Positions 32,282 through 43,479 are shown, counted from the stretch's first letter. The stretch: DNA of 64,000 bases from Branchipolynoe longqiensis (GCA_030323885.1 CM059196.1:41633798-41697797); one strand, 5' to 3'. A program made the numbers and translations. Notes: a model not told the origin generated them from the letters alone.

Positions 32282-32339
32282 CTACCTTGCCTGGCATTCA
32301 ACATTAATAAGATAGGGAATTTCTCTGCTATATGAGTAT

Positions 32340-32480
32340 AAAATAAACCCTCTCTAAATCGACCCACCCTGGGACCGACTTTAAGTGTTCCATTTAGGGA
32401 GGTGGTCGGTTTAGGGAGTTAGAATATGGTTACAATGATATTGTTGGTGGAGGAGTGGAGGTGGTCGGTTAGATATTTTA
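32340..32480 (-). mobile_element. pogo-like MITE, partial
   Basis: Inverse of blocks in 40,859-41,034: CTCTCTAAATCGACCCACCC, CATTTAGGGAGGTGGTCGGT and TTAGGGAGTTAGAATATGGT. The end duplicates GGAGGTGGTCGGT. Confidence 0.65.
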
Positions 32481-32497
32481 CTGGATCTACTTTGTGT

Positions 32498-32790
32498 TTG
32501 TTTGTTATTTTACATCCTAGCGACATTTAAGGTGTTATCAGGACAGGTCCTGACTTCCAACAGTGCGCACTCTTGACCACTTTCTGGTGCTGCCCCCTGA
32601 GAGACCAGGCATCCAGGACCAGGACCAAATTCCTCATTCAGTCACATTATATCAGATTATAGATCCCTTTCCTCTCCTATTAATGCTGAGCACCAATTTA
32701 GGTACAATCAATTGGTTTGACTCGGTTGGGATTGGAACTCTCGACCTTCCACGCGAGAAGCCTGCCCTTTACCGAATCGGCAATAGCGTA
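32498..32790 (-). mobile_element. tRNA-head SINE, diverged
   Basis: Inverse body from TTATTTTACATCCTAGCGAC to the head remnant CCTTTACCGAATCGGCAA. The middle has drifted (AGACCAGGCATCCAGGACCA). Confidence 0.8.
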
Positions 32791-32794
32791 TGGT

Positions 32795-32857
32795 CATGTG
32801 AGTGTGTTGGTGTGTATGAGGGTGAGGGTGAGGGTGAGGGTGATGGTGATGGTGATG

Positions 32858-32896
<39 letters not shown>

Positions 32897-32899
32897 AGC

Positions 32900-32962
<63 letters not shown>

Positions 32963-33120
32963 AGGATGTGGGTGGGGGTGTAGTGATGTTGTGGTGTGGG
33001 GGTGTGGTGGTGTAGGGCGTCTGTGTGTGGGTGTGTGGGAGAGTTGGTATAACTATAACTGTGTGGGGGGTAAGGGAGTGTAGGGGTGTAGGGGTGTGGG
33101 CGTGTGAGGATGTGAGTCTG
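32795..33120. repeat. (GGGTGA)n and GTG-rich simple repeat
   Basis: About 25 units of GAGGGT (32,818-32,965), with GATGGT variants, then irregular GGTGTGGGGGTGT. It is not the TTAGGG telomere repeat. Confidence 0.95.
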
Positions 33121-33177
33121 AGTCCCAAATTACTACCCATCCTGATAATAATGACGTTGGATGATGCTAGAACAATT

Positions 33178-33285
33178 TTTGTTTCTTTGTTTAACGACCC
33201 CCCCCCCCCCCTCCAGCACAAAAAATGGGCATCGGCTATTGGGGGTCATCGCTAGAACATTAAACAACAACAACAACAAAGCAGA
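33178..33285. mobile_element. SINE-like 3' fragment around a (C)n run
   Basis: TTTGTTTAACGACCCCCC… followed by GGGCATCGGCTATTGGGGGT and AACATTAAACAACAACAACA. The TTTAACGAC and CATCGGCTATTGG blocks resemble mollusc SINE tails as I know them. Too short to classify. Confidence 0.4.
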
Positions 33286-33399
33286 CCCACTCACACCCAC
33301 ACACCCTCCCACACACCCACACACCAGCACACCGATATTAGAAATTGACGAAACTGTTTATTTAACAAGAATCTCACATTTTACGCCGGATTTTTGTTG

Positions 33400-33826
33400 T
33401 TAACTGCAAAAATGGAAACTTAAAGAGGCTGCTAAAATATTTGTATATCATGATAGTGGCGTTAATGTTGCGTTACCATCATACCACATTCATTTATATT
33501 TCTCTTTGTTATTTAAGTAAGCACACACTATTTTCATCTGATTTACAATTCCTTATTCATAATGCTGCCTTCAGGCTTCTTAATCACTGCAGGCTCATAC
33601 ATACACTGATTTTTTTTTAAATGGTTGATTTGAGATTCAGCAATTTGTTTTGGCTAAAAAAATATGCCTTTCCCATGCTGGCTGATCTCTATGCACACGG
33701 CAATTGTAAAAACAGGCACATACATTAATGTAGAAAAATGCGATAAGAAAGTTTATATCACATTTACAAGGGATTCACTACTTAGATAGTCTGCCAACTG
33801 CAAAGGGAGAAGCAAAAACACTTCAG
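33400..33826. other. No feature seen
   Basis: AT-rich unique-looking sequence between the simple repeats and the TIR element. Nothing supported. Confidence 0.4.
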
Positions 33827-34092
33827 TAATAGCCCTGTCACATTACAACGTTTCTCTCCAACGCGTGTCGACGTGTGTCACTTTTTGGCGAAACGTCGGG
33901 AGACGTCTGGAAGTGTTACGCGCTCATTACGCATGCGTTGGCGCGCATCGGTATGTGTCAGTGCACTTTGATTGACAGTGACGATCATCGAGGAACGCCG
34001 GCGAGCGTCCGCGCGCGTCAAATGTTTTGTGATTGCACAAAACTTTCGACACCCGCCAAGGCGCCCCAACATGTGGGTGTGACCGTTACGGG

Positions 34093-34225
34093 TGTAGTGT
34101 ATGTACGACGCGAGCACCCGAAACCGAAACCCTGATCGGGCCGGCAGCGCCGTCTGCGCAGAACCCAAATAAAGCATTATGAAACTAGACGTCGTTGTGT
34201 ATAGAGTCGGTTCATGATCATTACA
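34093..34225 (+). repeat. 5' LTR of the Gypsy element
   Basis: Starts TGTAGTG, ends ATTACA (TG…CA), 133 bp. The 5 bp before it, ACGGG (34,088-34,092), are repeated at 38,794-38,798. It differs from the 3' LTR by one substitution and one 2-bp indel. It contains AATAAA (CCCAAATAAAGC) for polyadenylation. It is short for a Gypsy LTR. Confidence 0.95.
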
Positions 34226-34242
34226 TGGTGTCAGAAGCGGGA
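34226..34242 (+). other. Primer binding site, tRNA-Leu type
   Basis: TGGTGTCAGAAGCGGGA directly follows the 5' LTR. Its complement ends TTCTGACACCA, matching the 3' end of leucine tRNAs from general knowledge. Confidence 0.75.
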
Positions 34243-34254
34243 AACTGAAGCAAA

Positions 34255-36006
34255 ATGGCTCTTTCCGGGTTGAAACCACCCGCCGCACTGAATTTGAACG
34301 AGGACTTGGCGGCTAACTGGAAAGCCTGGAGCCATTCCTACCAGATCTACGCCACAGCAGCCGGAGTGCTGAGTAGGAGCGAGAAGGTGCAGTGCTGCGT
34401 GTTTTTACACGTGGCAGGAGCAGAAGCGCAAAAAGTGCATCAAGCAATGACATTCACGGCCGCCGAAATAGACAAAATCGAACCACTCCGGGAAGCGTTC
34501 CGGATATACTGTGAAGGACGAACAAACTTGACTGTGACTCAGTACAAGTTTAACTCATATAACCAGGGCCAAGAGACGATGGACACATACATAAGAGAAG
34601 TGCGACACCGAATCGGACACTGTCAATACGCAGGCCAAGAAGAATCATTGATGTGCGACAGACTAGTGAGCGGTGTCAAATGCAATGAGCTACGCGATCG
34701 GCTCTTAAGAACGCCGAAACTGTCTCTCAAGATGTGCGAGGAAATATGCCGCCTGAGCGAACACACAGGACGACAGTTGGCAGGGGCGACAAGCGGCGAA
34801 CATGCGGTGGCTTACGTACGACGTGAGGATACGGCCCGCCAAACACCACGAACGTACGACTCCAGGCAGCAGCAGAGGCAACGGCCGGCCGCCAGAGGGA
34901 GCCGGGATCAAGACAGCAGACCCGGAGACGTGCGCGCAAATTGTTCATGGTGCGGGTACACTCACCGAAACGGTCGCGACGCATGCCCCGCAAAAGGCAA
35001 ATCGTGCTCGGTGTGCAAAAAGATAGGACATTTCGCGAAAGTGTGCCGGGGCAAAACCACAAGCATAAACGAGATAGTCCTAAACGAACACGATGAAGAC
35101 GACGAGAAGGAATTCGAAAACCCGGAATTTGACCTGTTCGTGGGAGCCATCGAGAGAGATGACAGCAAGACAAGCGATTTGTGGTTTGCCGAAATACCTG
35201 TGGGCCCCGTCAATATAAAATTCAAATTGCATACGGGCTCTGAAGCAAACATAATTCCAATGAACTTATTCAGCAGAATCAACAACGCGGAATTAAAAAC
35301 ATCAAGATGTCGACTCGTCACGTACTCGGGGGAAAAGATAGTGCCGAGAGGAGAAACATCGCTGCTAGTGCGGGATCAGTGGCTACGATTCCAAGTGACA
35401 GAGACAGGATGCCCCATCCTCGGCAAGGAGGCGTGCGTCCGACTACGCATCCTATCGCGCATCGACAGTGTCCAGACGGAGGAAAACAGAGACATCAGTG
35501 ATTCACAGAACACGGTAAAAACATTTAACGATGTGTTCACGGGTCTAGGCACGATTAAAATAAATGCTAAGATATACACAGACAGTACAGTGCAACCAGT
35601 CATTGACCCGCCCAGATGGGTACCGCATGCCATTGAAAACAAGGTAAAGGCAGAATTAGACCGAATGCTGAAACTGGGGGTAATAGTAGAAGAGACAGAA
35701 CCGACGCCGTGGGTCAGTTCAATAACGGTGGTCAGGAAAAAAGACAAAATCAGAGTGTGCTTAGATCCAACCAGACTAAACAAAGCAATCCTAAGGGGGC
35801 CATACCCGACACGTACGGTAGAGGAGGTCATAGCAAATTTAGATGATGCAAAATACTTTTCAGTCCTTGACGCAAAAAATGGTTATTGGCAAATTCAACT
35901 AGACATAGACAGCTCAAAACTATGCACGTTTAACACCCCCTGGGGCAGATATAGATACACAAGGCTACCGTTTGGCATTAAAACCGCCGGGGACATCTTC
36001 ATATAA
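34255..36006 (+). pseudogene. gag-pol: Gypsy gag, protease and N-terminal RT, ends at in-frame stop
   Basis: The ATG (AAAATGGCT) opens 583 codons. Residues 1-220 are a capsid-like gag region; 230-264 hold two zinc knuckles (CX2CX3HX6C at 230-244, and the canonical CX2CX4HX4C at 251-264). 310-400 is a retropepsin-like domain. At its active site the sequence reads LHTGSEAN, so His326 stands where the family has the catalytic Asp of the D-T/S-G triad. 460-583 is the start of RT, with KKDKIRVCLDPTRLN, FSVLDAKNGYWQIQLD (a catalytic Asp) and LPFGIKTA. The frame halts at TAA inside RT, before the second catalytic motif. Gag and pol share one frame with no frameshift signal. Confidence 0.9.
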
Positions 36007-36009
36007 GAA

Positions 36010-38175
36010 ATGAATCAAATTCTGCATGATTTGAAGGGAGTTAACGTAATTACAGATGACATTTTGGTGTACGGGAAAACAATAACCGAGCACAACGCGA
36101 ATCTCAACGCTGTCCTAGAACGGGCACGAGAGGTTGGATTAACCCTTAATCCTGACAAATCTAGCATTGGTAAAACAAGTGTCAATTACGTAGGCCACGT
36201 CATTTCGGAAGAAGGGGTGAAACCAAGCAATGAGAGAGTACAAGCAATAACAGACATGCCCACACCCACCAACAAACAGTCGGTACAAAGATTCTTGGGC
36301 ATGGTAGCCTATGTAGCTAAATTCATGCCCAACCTCGCAGAACTAACAAAACCATTACGCATTCTAACAGTAAAGGAAACGGCATGGCATTGGCAAGAAT
36401 CGCAACAAAATGCATTCGATAATCTAAAAAAAATGATCACAAAAGCACCTGTCCTCAGATTCTATGACGTAACTAAAGAGATAACTCTCCAAGTTGATGC
36501 CTCAAAGTCAGGGCTCGGGGCGGCACTGTTGCAAGAAGGCAGGCCAATAGCAATGGCATCAAAAGCGCTTGACGAGACCCAAAGCAGCTATGCGGTGATC
36601 GAAAAAGAACTCTTAGCAATCTGTTTCGGTTGCACGAAGTTCCATAACTACATATTCGGAAAGAAGGTACGGGTCGAAACAGATCATAAACCACTGGTAG
36701 CAATTGTAAATAAACCAATGTACCAACTGTCCGCGCGCATGCAACGCATGAGGATGCGCTTATTGAATTACAACCTAGAACTGGTCCACATAAAGGGTTG
36801 TAATATGTATGTTGCAGATCCGTTGTCCAGAGACCACAGCGACAAGACAGGACCTGAGCAGCTGTTCGACACAGACATCACAGTAGCAGCAATACACTTA
36901 GTACAAGGGGGCATTAATGACATCGCAAAAGAAACAAACAAAGATAAAGTGCTAACGGAAGTAATCAAAATGGTTGAGAACGGATGGCCAGAGGATAAAA
37001 ACTCAGTACCGAAATGTGTGACGCCATTCCATACATTCCGGCACGAAATAACCAGGGCCAACGGAGTATTACTAATAGGTAACAGAATAATAATACCCTC
37101 AGAACTGCAAAAGGAAATGTTAACAAGATTACACGAAACACACCAGGGAATAATCAAAAGTAAGCGACTAGCAAGAGAACACGTTTTTTGGCCAGGTATG
37201 CAAACACAACTAGAAGACAAAATTAAAAGATGCACGTTATGCCAACAGTACAGGAACAAGCAACACAGTGAACCATTAACGTCACATGAAATACCATGCT
37301 CACCGTTCAACAAAATAGGGGCCGATCTGTTCCAAATAGAAAATCAAACATACTTACTAATCGTAGATTACTGGTCGAAATATCCAGAAGTGGTAGAGCT
37401 ACAGACAACAACTAGCAGTGCAGTGATAAAAGCAATGAAGCAAATATTTGGTCGGCACGGCATTCCAGAGAATGTAGTGTCTGACAATGGTCCACAATTC
37501 GCAGGGGAGGAATATAACAAATTCGCAGAACAATACGGATTCAAAATCACGTTTTCGAGTCCGCACTTTCCACAAAGCAACGGGCAGGCCGAAAGGCATA
37601 TCCAAACAGTAAAGAAAATGATAAAAAAGGCCATGACAGAGTCAAAAGACTACAACCTGTTCCTGCTAAACTACAGAAACACTCCGCTGGCAGACATAGA
37701 CGCATCGCCAGCGCAAATGCTAATGAGTAGAAAGCTACGTTCGAAACTGCCAACAACAGCACAACAATTAAAACCCAAAGTAACTAGAGTAGCAAAACAA
37801 CAAATCAGAAATGTACAAATTAAACAAAAACAACGCTACGACCGCCATGCAGGGAAGAATCACAACATCATACAGGCCGGACAATACGTGCGGTATCTAA
37901 CCCACAAAGGGAAATGGGCCCAAGGGGTGATAGAAAAGGCGGGCGACAACGAGACAAGAAAATACGTAGTACGCAACAACAAAAATCATAACCTAGTACG
38001 AAACCGAAAACATATATTCCAGACAAAGGAAAATAATCAGAACATTGAACAACTCAACCCGCACACACAACACGGGTCCCAAACTGATAAAGCCAGTGAG
38101 AATGCGTCACAAAGCCCATACACAACGAGATATGGACGAAAAGTAAAACCGCCACAAAGGCTAGCGTATCAGTAG
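36010..38175 (+). pseudogene. pol: Gypsy C-terminal RT, RNase H and integrase after the stop
   Basis: Same frame as the preceding part, separated only by the TAA and one codon. Residues 10-25 give the RT catalytic pair (VITDDILVYG). 155-275 is RNase H with Asp163, the YAVIEKELLA Glu, Asp225 in ETDHKPL and Asp270. Integrase has an HHCC zinc finger (LHETHQG, then CTLC at 408-411) and a DDE core: Asp439 (GADLF), Asp492 (SDNGPQF) and Glu528 (GQAERH), spaced 35 residues. A basic C-terminus follows with no chromodomain that I recognise. This half looks intact. The ATG at 36,010 is an internal Met, not a natural start. Confidence 0.9.
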
Positions 38176-38652
38176 GTAATAAACATGTCACGCGTATCGG
38201 CAACGCGACAGCGACCCACATCTACGACGAGATGCACATGTGCGCAAATGAATGCACAAGGTCACACGGTTGGTACGTACAGACACAAAGTCAAACATTA
38301 TTAGATACCAATATATACAATGTTATAAATGTGCATGCGCTAAATGTTAGAAATAAGTACAAGTATCCACGAAATGACACACGTCCAAAAAGACCATAGT
38401 GTAAGGTCAAAACTATATAAAAAAAAATTAAAAAATTAACAAGCCGGTTTAGGGGCTACCTTCGGAAGGAAACAGGGCTGTGCTTGCATGCCAGCCACAA
38501 CGCGGTAAGTCGTAAATGATGTAAGAAACATAAGGTCACAGAAATGAATGACGTCACGACTGAATGTTACTTGCGATCCTCGGAAGCCATACACAGAGAG
38601 AAGTTAAAATCATCGGTAGCTTACTGTGCTTTCATTACAATGCAAAATGTAT

Positions 38653-38662
38653 AAAAGGGAGA
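38653..38662 (+). other. Polypurine tract
   Basis: AAAAGGGAGA immediately before the 3' LTR, the expected plus-strand primer site. 38,176-38,652 is element 3' noncoding sequence. Confidence 0.75.
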
Positions 38663-38793
38663 TGTAGTGTATGTACGACGCGAGCACCCGAAACCGAAAC
38701 CCTGATCGGGCCGGCAGCGCCGTCTGCGCGGAACCCAAATAAAGCATTATGAAACTAGACGTCGTTGTGTAGAGTCGGTTCATGATCATTACA
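38663..38793 (+). repeat. 3' LTR of the Gypsy element
   Basis: 131 bp, TGTAGTG … ATTACA, followed by the ACGGG target duplicate at 38,794-38,798. Confidence 0.95.
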
Positions 38794-38906
38794 ACGGGGA
38801 CATTAGGCGCACGTCGAGATCCGCTGGATGCGCTGGAATAACGTTATGTGAATGCTATGTGCACGCCGCACGCGCATGATGGTCATTCCCACACGTTCCC
38901 CCAAAT

Positions 38907-38955
38907 TGTTATTTGTTGTTTTACATCCTAGCTACATCTAAGGTCATATCAGGAT
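38907..38955 (-). mobile_element. tRNA-head SINE, tail fragment
   Basis: TTGTTGTTTTACATCCTAGC then TACATCTAAGGTCATATCAG only. It lies between the Gypsy 3' LTR and the right arm of the TIR element. Confidence 0.75.
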
Positions 38956-39293
38956 GGTGCGCCAACCTCTTTTTGTTTTTTTTCGACACACATCGACACA
39001 CGTTGGCCACGCGCTACTAACACGCTGCGCTGATGTCAAACTTTTTCCCAAACCGCCGAGAAGTTGAACGTGTCTCGACACATACAACTTATTTTGCGCT
39101 TTGGTGGCACGCCAGTAAGAAGCGTCGTAATGTGACAGGGCCATAAGGCATATACAATGTCATGCTACTGATTGCTTGAACGTGGGAGGGGGGTAGCCTC
39201 GTTCTGAGCGCGGAATGTCCAACATGAATATAATTTATGAGTCCTGACTGTTTACCGAGTAGACTTGTGGAATGTGTGCAGGCCACACGCAGT

Positions 39294-39762
39294 GCGTAAT
39301 CGATTAATCAACTCGGGTCACCCGAGCCACTTTTTGGCACATGCGCACATCCTCCAGACTGGGGTCGAATAATCGAATTCGCTTCTCCACGCTCGGGGTT
39401 TAAAAAAAGGTGGCTTAATCCAAAAAAAAAAAAAATTATTTAATAACCGATATAACTACTGCAAAATAGGATTTAAAGTATTTTATGATTGCATAGTCTA
39501 GTTATATTTCCATTTCATTAATCTGTGTTATTACCAACAAAAAACATGTACAACTGGTACTGGTAGCTATTATCCTGCAGGATGGTACCAGCACACATGT
39601 GACGTCATCGTTCCTAGCAAACCCTACCCAAGAGGTGGGTTACTGGGGTCAGATCATTTTGCACATGGCACTTGTTTTTGTCAACTGCACTCGCGGTGTT
39701 CGATTTGAAATTCCAGCAACTTGGGTGACCCGAACCGCCGGGGTCGTGTTAATCGATTACGC
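39294..39762. mobile_element. TIR element with GCGTAATCGATTAA ends
   Basis: GCGTAATCGATTAA at 39,294 and its exact inverse at 39,749-39,762. Inner CTCGGGTCACCCGAG on the left faces TTGGGTGACCCGAA on the right. 469 bp, noncoding, with a poly(A)-like run near 39,421. Confidence 0.75.
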
Positions 39763-39799
39763 CCTCATTGGCTTCTGTTTGTTTACATGAGGCACTATT

Positions 39800-40595
39800 G
39801 TGTTGTTTATTGGAGTTTAACGTCCTGGCAACATCAAGGGTCGCATTACAATGAATATTGACTTGTGATAGTGCGCACTCATGGCGACGTTATAGTGCTT
39901 CCCCACTGGGAGACCATGCCACTGGTACCATGACCCAATTTCACACTCAAAGGTAACGAGTTGCATAATCTAATGCTCAGGTATGTGGCTGTGTATGTAG
40001 GCTATGAGGAAAACAATACAAATAAACAGAAAGGAAGAGAGTAAAGCATAAGAGAGAGAGTCCAGCCCTCTGGTTTATTGTTATATAGTTACATGGGTTC
40101 ATTGTAGAGTATCATACCACCTACTTCCCCCAATGGGAATCGAGCATTCCTAGTCCTACCAATAGGAATCCAGCATTCCTGGTCTCCATGGATACCAGTG
40201 GTCTGCCCACCACCAGGAGCTACATGGCCCCTTGGCCTCCACCAACCTTGACCTTTTGAGTGTGGTGACCCCTACCACAGCAGAAGGGCCAGGCCCTGAG
40301 TGCAATCACACCCAGACCTGCCAGCACCACTATGTCTATTTACATCCCACTCAGGCACCATCAACCTATATATATATGCACCTGGTCACATACACCCATC
40401 AGTAATAGAAAATTTGCATTCCCGCCTTGCCGAATATCGGAATATTTTACAGAGTCATTGCCCTATTCTAGTAATATTGAGCCTCAGGCTAGGGACCGAC
40501 AAGTATGTCATTGGTTTCACGCGACCGGGATTTGAACTTCAAACCTTCTGCAGGTGATGCCTGCACTCTTACCGATTCGGCCACCAAGTCAGGTT
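39800..40595 (-). mobile_element. tRNA-head SINE interrupted by about 500 bp
   Basis: The tail and middle half (GAGTTTAACGTCCTGGCAAC … ACCCAATTTCACACTC) lies at 39,800-39,950 and the rest (CATTGCCCTATTCTAGTAAT … ACCGATTCGGCCACC) at 40,446-40,595. The intervening sequence is not recognised. About 40 bp of SINE are missing at the junction, so this is either an insertion with deletion or two separate fragments. Confidence 0.6.
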
Positions 40596-40727
40596 TAATA
40601 TCATGATCAATGACCATATAAATATATATTAAAAGACAGTATGTATAGATATAAGTGGTTATGTATATACATATATATAAATGTACATAAACATATATAA
40701 TTATGCTATGCAAATGGATATATGCAG

Positions 40728-40803
40728 AGTTCTTTTCCAAAACGCGAGCTACAAGCTCTTTTTTTTTTATCGGCGCTTATCACGTTTTGGGAAAGAGCTC
40801 TTC
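40728..40803. mobile_element. 76-bp hairpin between TATATA tracts
   Basis: GAGTTCTTTTCCAAAACGCG on the left and CACGTTTTGGGAAAGAGCTC on the right are inverse with few mismatches, and (TA) sequence flanks both sides. A very small MITE-like unit. Confidence 0.6.
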
Positions 40804-40858
40804 ATATATATATGTATGTAAATATATAGAACTATATAGAACTATACAGATAGACCTA

Positions 40859-41034
40859 CAGTAAAACCTCTCTATACCGACCCCTCCACATATCGACCAC
40901 TCCCCTATATCGATCGCTATATTTGGGTCCCAACAATACCATTGTAACTATATTCTAACTCCCTAAACCGACCACCTCCCTAAATGGACCACTTAAAGTA
41001 GGTCCCATGGTCGGTCGATTTAGAGAGCTTTTAT
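40859..41034 (+). mobile_element. pogo-like MITE, copy 1
   Basis: Starts CAGTAAAACCTCTCTATACC and carries ATCGACCACTCCCCTATATC and CCTAAATGGACCACTTAAAG. The right end GGTCGATTTAGAGAGCTTTT mirrors the start weakly. CAGTAAAACCTCT is typical of pogo/Tigger-like Tc1/mariner ends from general knowledge. Confidence 0.7.
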
Positions 41035-41039
41035 ACAAT

Positions 41040-41426
41040 TATAGATAAAGTGTTCAGGTGCAAAAATAGACAAAAGCCATCTGGGCCGAAATGACACCAT
41101 GACTACCAGATTTGACCTGAAGCTCCTATCATTCTGATAACGGAAAGCACTTGTCCATGGATGCTGCCACATCCCTTATACAGTCCTCCTCAATATGAAA
41201 TCAATAGACTTTACAGCCGGATAAGCGGGCCACCTGAACTAAAACCGCCAAGTGGCGCCACCTGGAGGCACGCCGCGTCCGTCGCCGGGCGCGGTCGGCT
41301 AGTGGCGCCGGCTGCGTGTGTGGTGCTGCCACCTATTGTCATCAGTCGGCATCAGTTGCAGATTGTCGCTCTGTCTTCAGCTGTCAACACGGTAGCTCCC
41401 CAGCAGACACCGTAAATCTGCGTTGT
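41040..41426. other. No gene seen; short GC-rich patch
   Basis: 41,240-41,340 contains AGTGGCGCCACCTGGAGG and CGTCGCCGGGCGCGG. The 84-residue frame at 41,161 has no domain or splice support. 41,052-41,075 resembles the start of the 240-bp MITE. Confidence 0.35.
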
Positions 41427-41998
41427 TTAAAGTTGCACAGTCCGATGGTTTTGAGTTTCTGTCATTTTCTGAGATAAATACATTAGGGTTGATCGTTATA
41501 GTCAACTGTGCTTTAGTTTGAAGTAACTTTTATTTCAAATGGTTAACTTTTGAAATATTTGAAGTGCCCCCAGCTCTGCCAATTTGGATTTCCACCGCTG
41601 TGTATAACTTACAACGTCATCAAAGGCCGGTTGCTCTCATACCATGTCTATGTGGTGTGGGAGGTTAAAAATCCCTTATGTCGGTAAAAGTGTAGGCTCG
41701 GGCTTTCTATCGACCAGCAGTGGAATGAGGAAGACCAGTCGTCTATTACTGAAATTTCCCCTGCTTAAACAACTAATGGACCAACAAAAAACCATGAAAA
41801 ATTAATTTTGGCAAGCATGCCAACACTCTGGCACCATAGCCTTCTATAGTGCCGGATTCTATTAGATTTCCTCAATATTCCGTGGTGACAAATGCTTAAT
41901 AATTGCATTAGTATCTAAGTTAGATGTGTAAAATCAAATCTCGATAATTGTTTTGGTTTTGAAAATGTTATGCATTTATCGAGCTAGGCAGCTTTAAG
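41427..41998 (+). mobile_element. TTAA-flanked MITE, copy 5, with a foreign insert
   Basis: Left part TTTAAAGTTGCACAGTCCGA … TTGAAGTGC (41,427-41,568) and right part GGCAAGCATGCCAACACTCT … TAGGCAGCTTTAA. The 230 bp between contain GAATGAGGAAGACCAGTCGT and TGAAATTTCCCCTGCTTAA, which is the inverse of sequence at 8,627-8,660. Confidence 0.75.
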
Positions 41999-42329
41999 TC
42001 AACGTAGCAGAGGTGGCTTTGTAGCAAGCAGAATGTGCAAATAAATGTGTGCGTGCCATTTAATTATGTGCTATTAAATTATTATATTGTTTTGGATTTC
42101 TATTAATGGGTGTGTGTATATGATGATGGTGTCGGGTTTATGGGAGAGGCATGTGTTGGTGAAGTGTTCGGAAGTTGCTGCGCATTTGTCGGTGAAGTGT
42201 TCGTAGGACGATGCTCTGCGTGCAATGAGTTGTTATCGCGAGGATCGTTTAATGGTCGCGGTTAAACCAATGTGGGTGGTATCAGTCGCCCGTGATGAGA
42301 GCCGAGCAGTGGTTGTCATCGACAGCGGT

Positions 42330-42860
42330 GGTGGAGGGGGGTGGTGTGGTGTGGAGGGAGGAGGGAGGAGGGCGGAGGGAGGAGGGAGGAGGGAGGAGGG
42401 AGGAGGGAGGAGGGGGGAGGGGGGAGGAGGGAGGAGGGAGGGGGGAGGAGGGAGGGGGAGGAGGGAGGAGGGGAGGGAGGTGGGAGGGAGGAGGGAGGAG
42501 GGGATGGGGTGGAGGGAGGAGCGAGGAGGGAGTAGGCAGAAGGGAGGATGGAGGAGGGAGGAGGGGGAGGGAGGAGGAGGGAGGGAGGAGGAGGGAGGAA
42601 GGGTGGATGAGGGAGGAGGGAGGAGGCAGAAGGGAGGAGGGGGGAGGGGGGGAGGGGTGGAGGGAGGAGGGAGTAGGCAGAAGGGAGGAGGGAGGACTGA
42701 GGAGGGAGGAGGGAGAAGGGAGGAGGGAGGAGAGAGGAGGGGGAGGGGGGGAGGGTGGAGGCAGTGGGGATGAGGGAGGAAGGAGCAGGAGGGAGGAGGG
42801 TGGAGGGAGGAGGGTGGAGAAGAGAGATGGCGGATGTTGGAGTGCTGAGGGCCGAGGGCT
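42330..42860. repeat. GGAGGGA polypurine array
   Basis: About 75 copies of GGAGGGA and close variants with GCAGAAGGGAGG inserts. One strand is over 95 percent purine with many G runs, so triplex and quadruplex structures are possible. Long Gly/Arg/Glu or Pro/Ser frames on both strands are artefacts. Confidence 0.95.
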
Positions 42861-43084
42861 GAGGGGAGAGGGAGGGGTATTTAGATAAGAATAAATAGCT
42901 GCATATATAAATATATACACGTGCCTCCAAAAATTTAAGTAATACAATTAAATTAGCATGAAAATGCCTCATAACTCAGCAAGTTCATCGGGTGCATTCT
43001 CGGAGGAAGCCACCGGAATGCAGTCTAAGCCGATTCTGCTGACACTGTGACAGACTAAGTGACTTTCGAGTTGGTGTCCGCTAG

Positions 43085-43155
43085 GCTTCGCTGTCCCTGC
43101 CGGTCCTCACCGGTCCCCAAAGGTCCCCACCAGTCCCCGCCGGTCCCCGCTGAGA
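43085..43155. repeat. Short GGTCCCC repeat
   Basis: Six degenerate copies of CCGGTCCCC. 42,890-43,080 and 43,160-43,475 hold nothing else I can support. Confidence 0.7.
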
Positions 43156-43479
43156 GAGAGGCCAGAGCTGCGAGCTGCTGCATCTGCAGCTTGGAAAGGG
43201 CGTGTGACATAATTGTCCGTCAAAGCGCAAACCCTTTACTATTATATAGGCTCAGCACTATAAACTTAGTTGGAAAGCGAGGTTCCTGATATCCAAACAT
43301 AGGAAGGGTATTTCGCTACATTTTTTTTAATGAATTGACATTAAGGGAGATTGTCTGAACAAATTATTGTACATTAAATAAAAGTCCCCTTCCGTTATGC
43401 GTGTATAGCAGTGTGCAGTGCTGCAGTGTATGTGCCTCAGCTCCCATCCTGGCAGGGCTAAGGGTCTAACTGATGCCTG

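Larger units (their letters stand above)
34093..38793 (+). mobile_element. Ty3/Gypsy LTR retrotransposon, 4.70 kb, nested
   Basis: A complete element: 5' LTR, tRNA-Leu-type primer site, one gag-protease-RT-RNase H-integrase frame broken by a TAA at 36,004-36,006, polypurine tract, 3' LTR and ACGGG target duplication. Integrase follows RNase H, as in Ty3/Gypsy and not Ty1/Copia. No envelope frame lies after integrase. The gag CCHC knuckles and the integrase sequence recall the K02A2.6-like/Mag-type group, but placement needs a tree. LTR similarity (130 of 131 aligned bases plus a 2-bp gap) implies recent insertion. Confidence 0.95.
33827..39146. mobile_element. TGTCACA-family TIR element, copy 3, split by the Gypsy element
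   Basis: The left end TAATAGCCCTGTCACATTAC and right end GTAATGTGACAGGGCCATAA are inverse. Removing the 4.7-kb retrotransposon with one target copy leaves about 614 bp, close to copy 1 (594 bp). It keeps the family motif TTGTGATTGCACAAAACTTT (also near 62,010 and 63,065). A SINE tail fragment (38,907-38,955) also lies inside. The nesting dates this element before the Gypsy insertion. Confidence 0.85.

Noticed and set aside
32818..32970. Possible telomere-like repeat
   Set aside because: The unit is GGGTGA, not TTAGGG, is short and sits inside normal dispersed repeats.
36004..36006. Programmed stop-codon readthrough in Gypsy pol
   Set aside because: The stop falls inside the RT domain, between conserved motifs and not at a gag-pol border, and gag and protease are already fused upstream.
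42225..42972. 180-220-codon Gly/Arg/Glu and Pro/Ser frames
   Set aside because: Products of the GGAGGGA array on both strands, in several frames at once.
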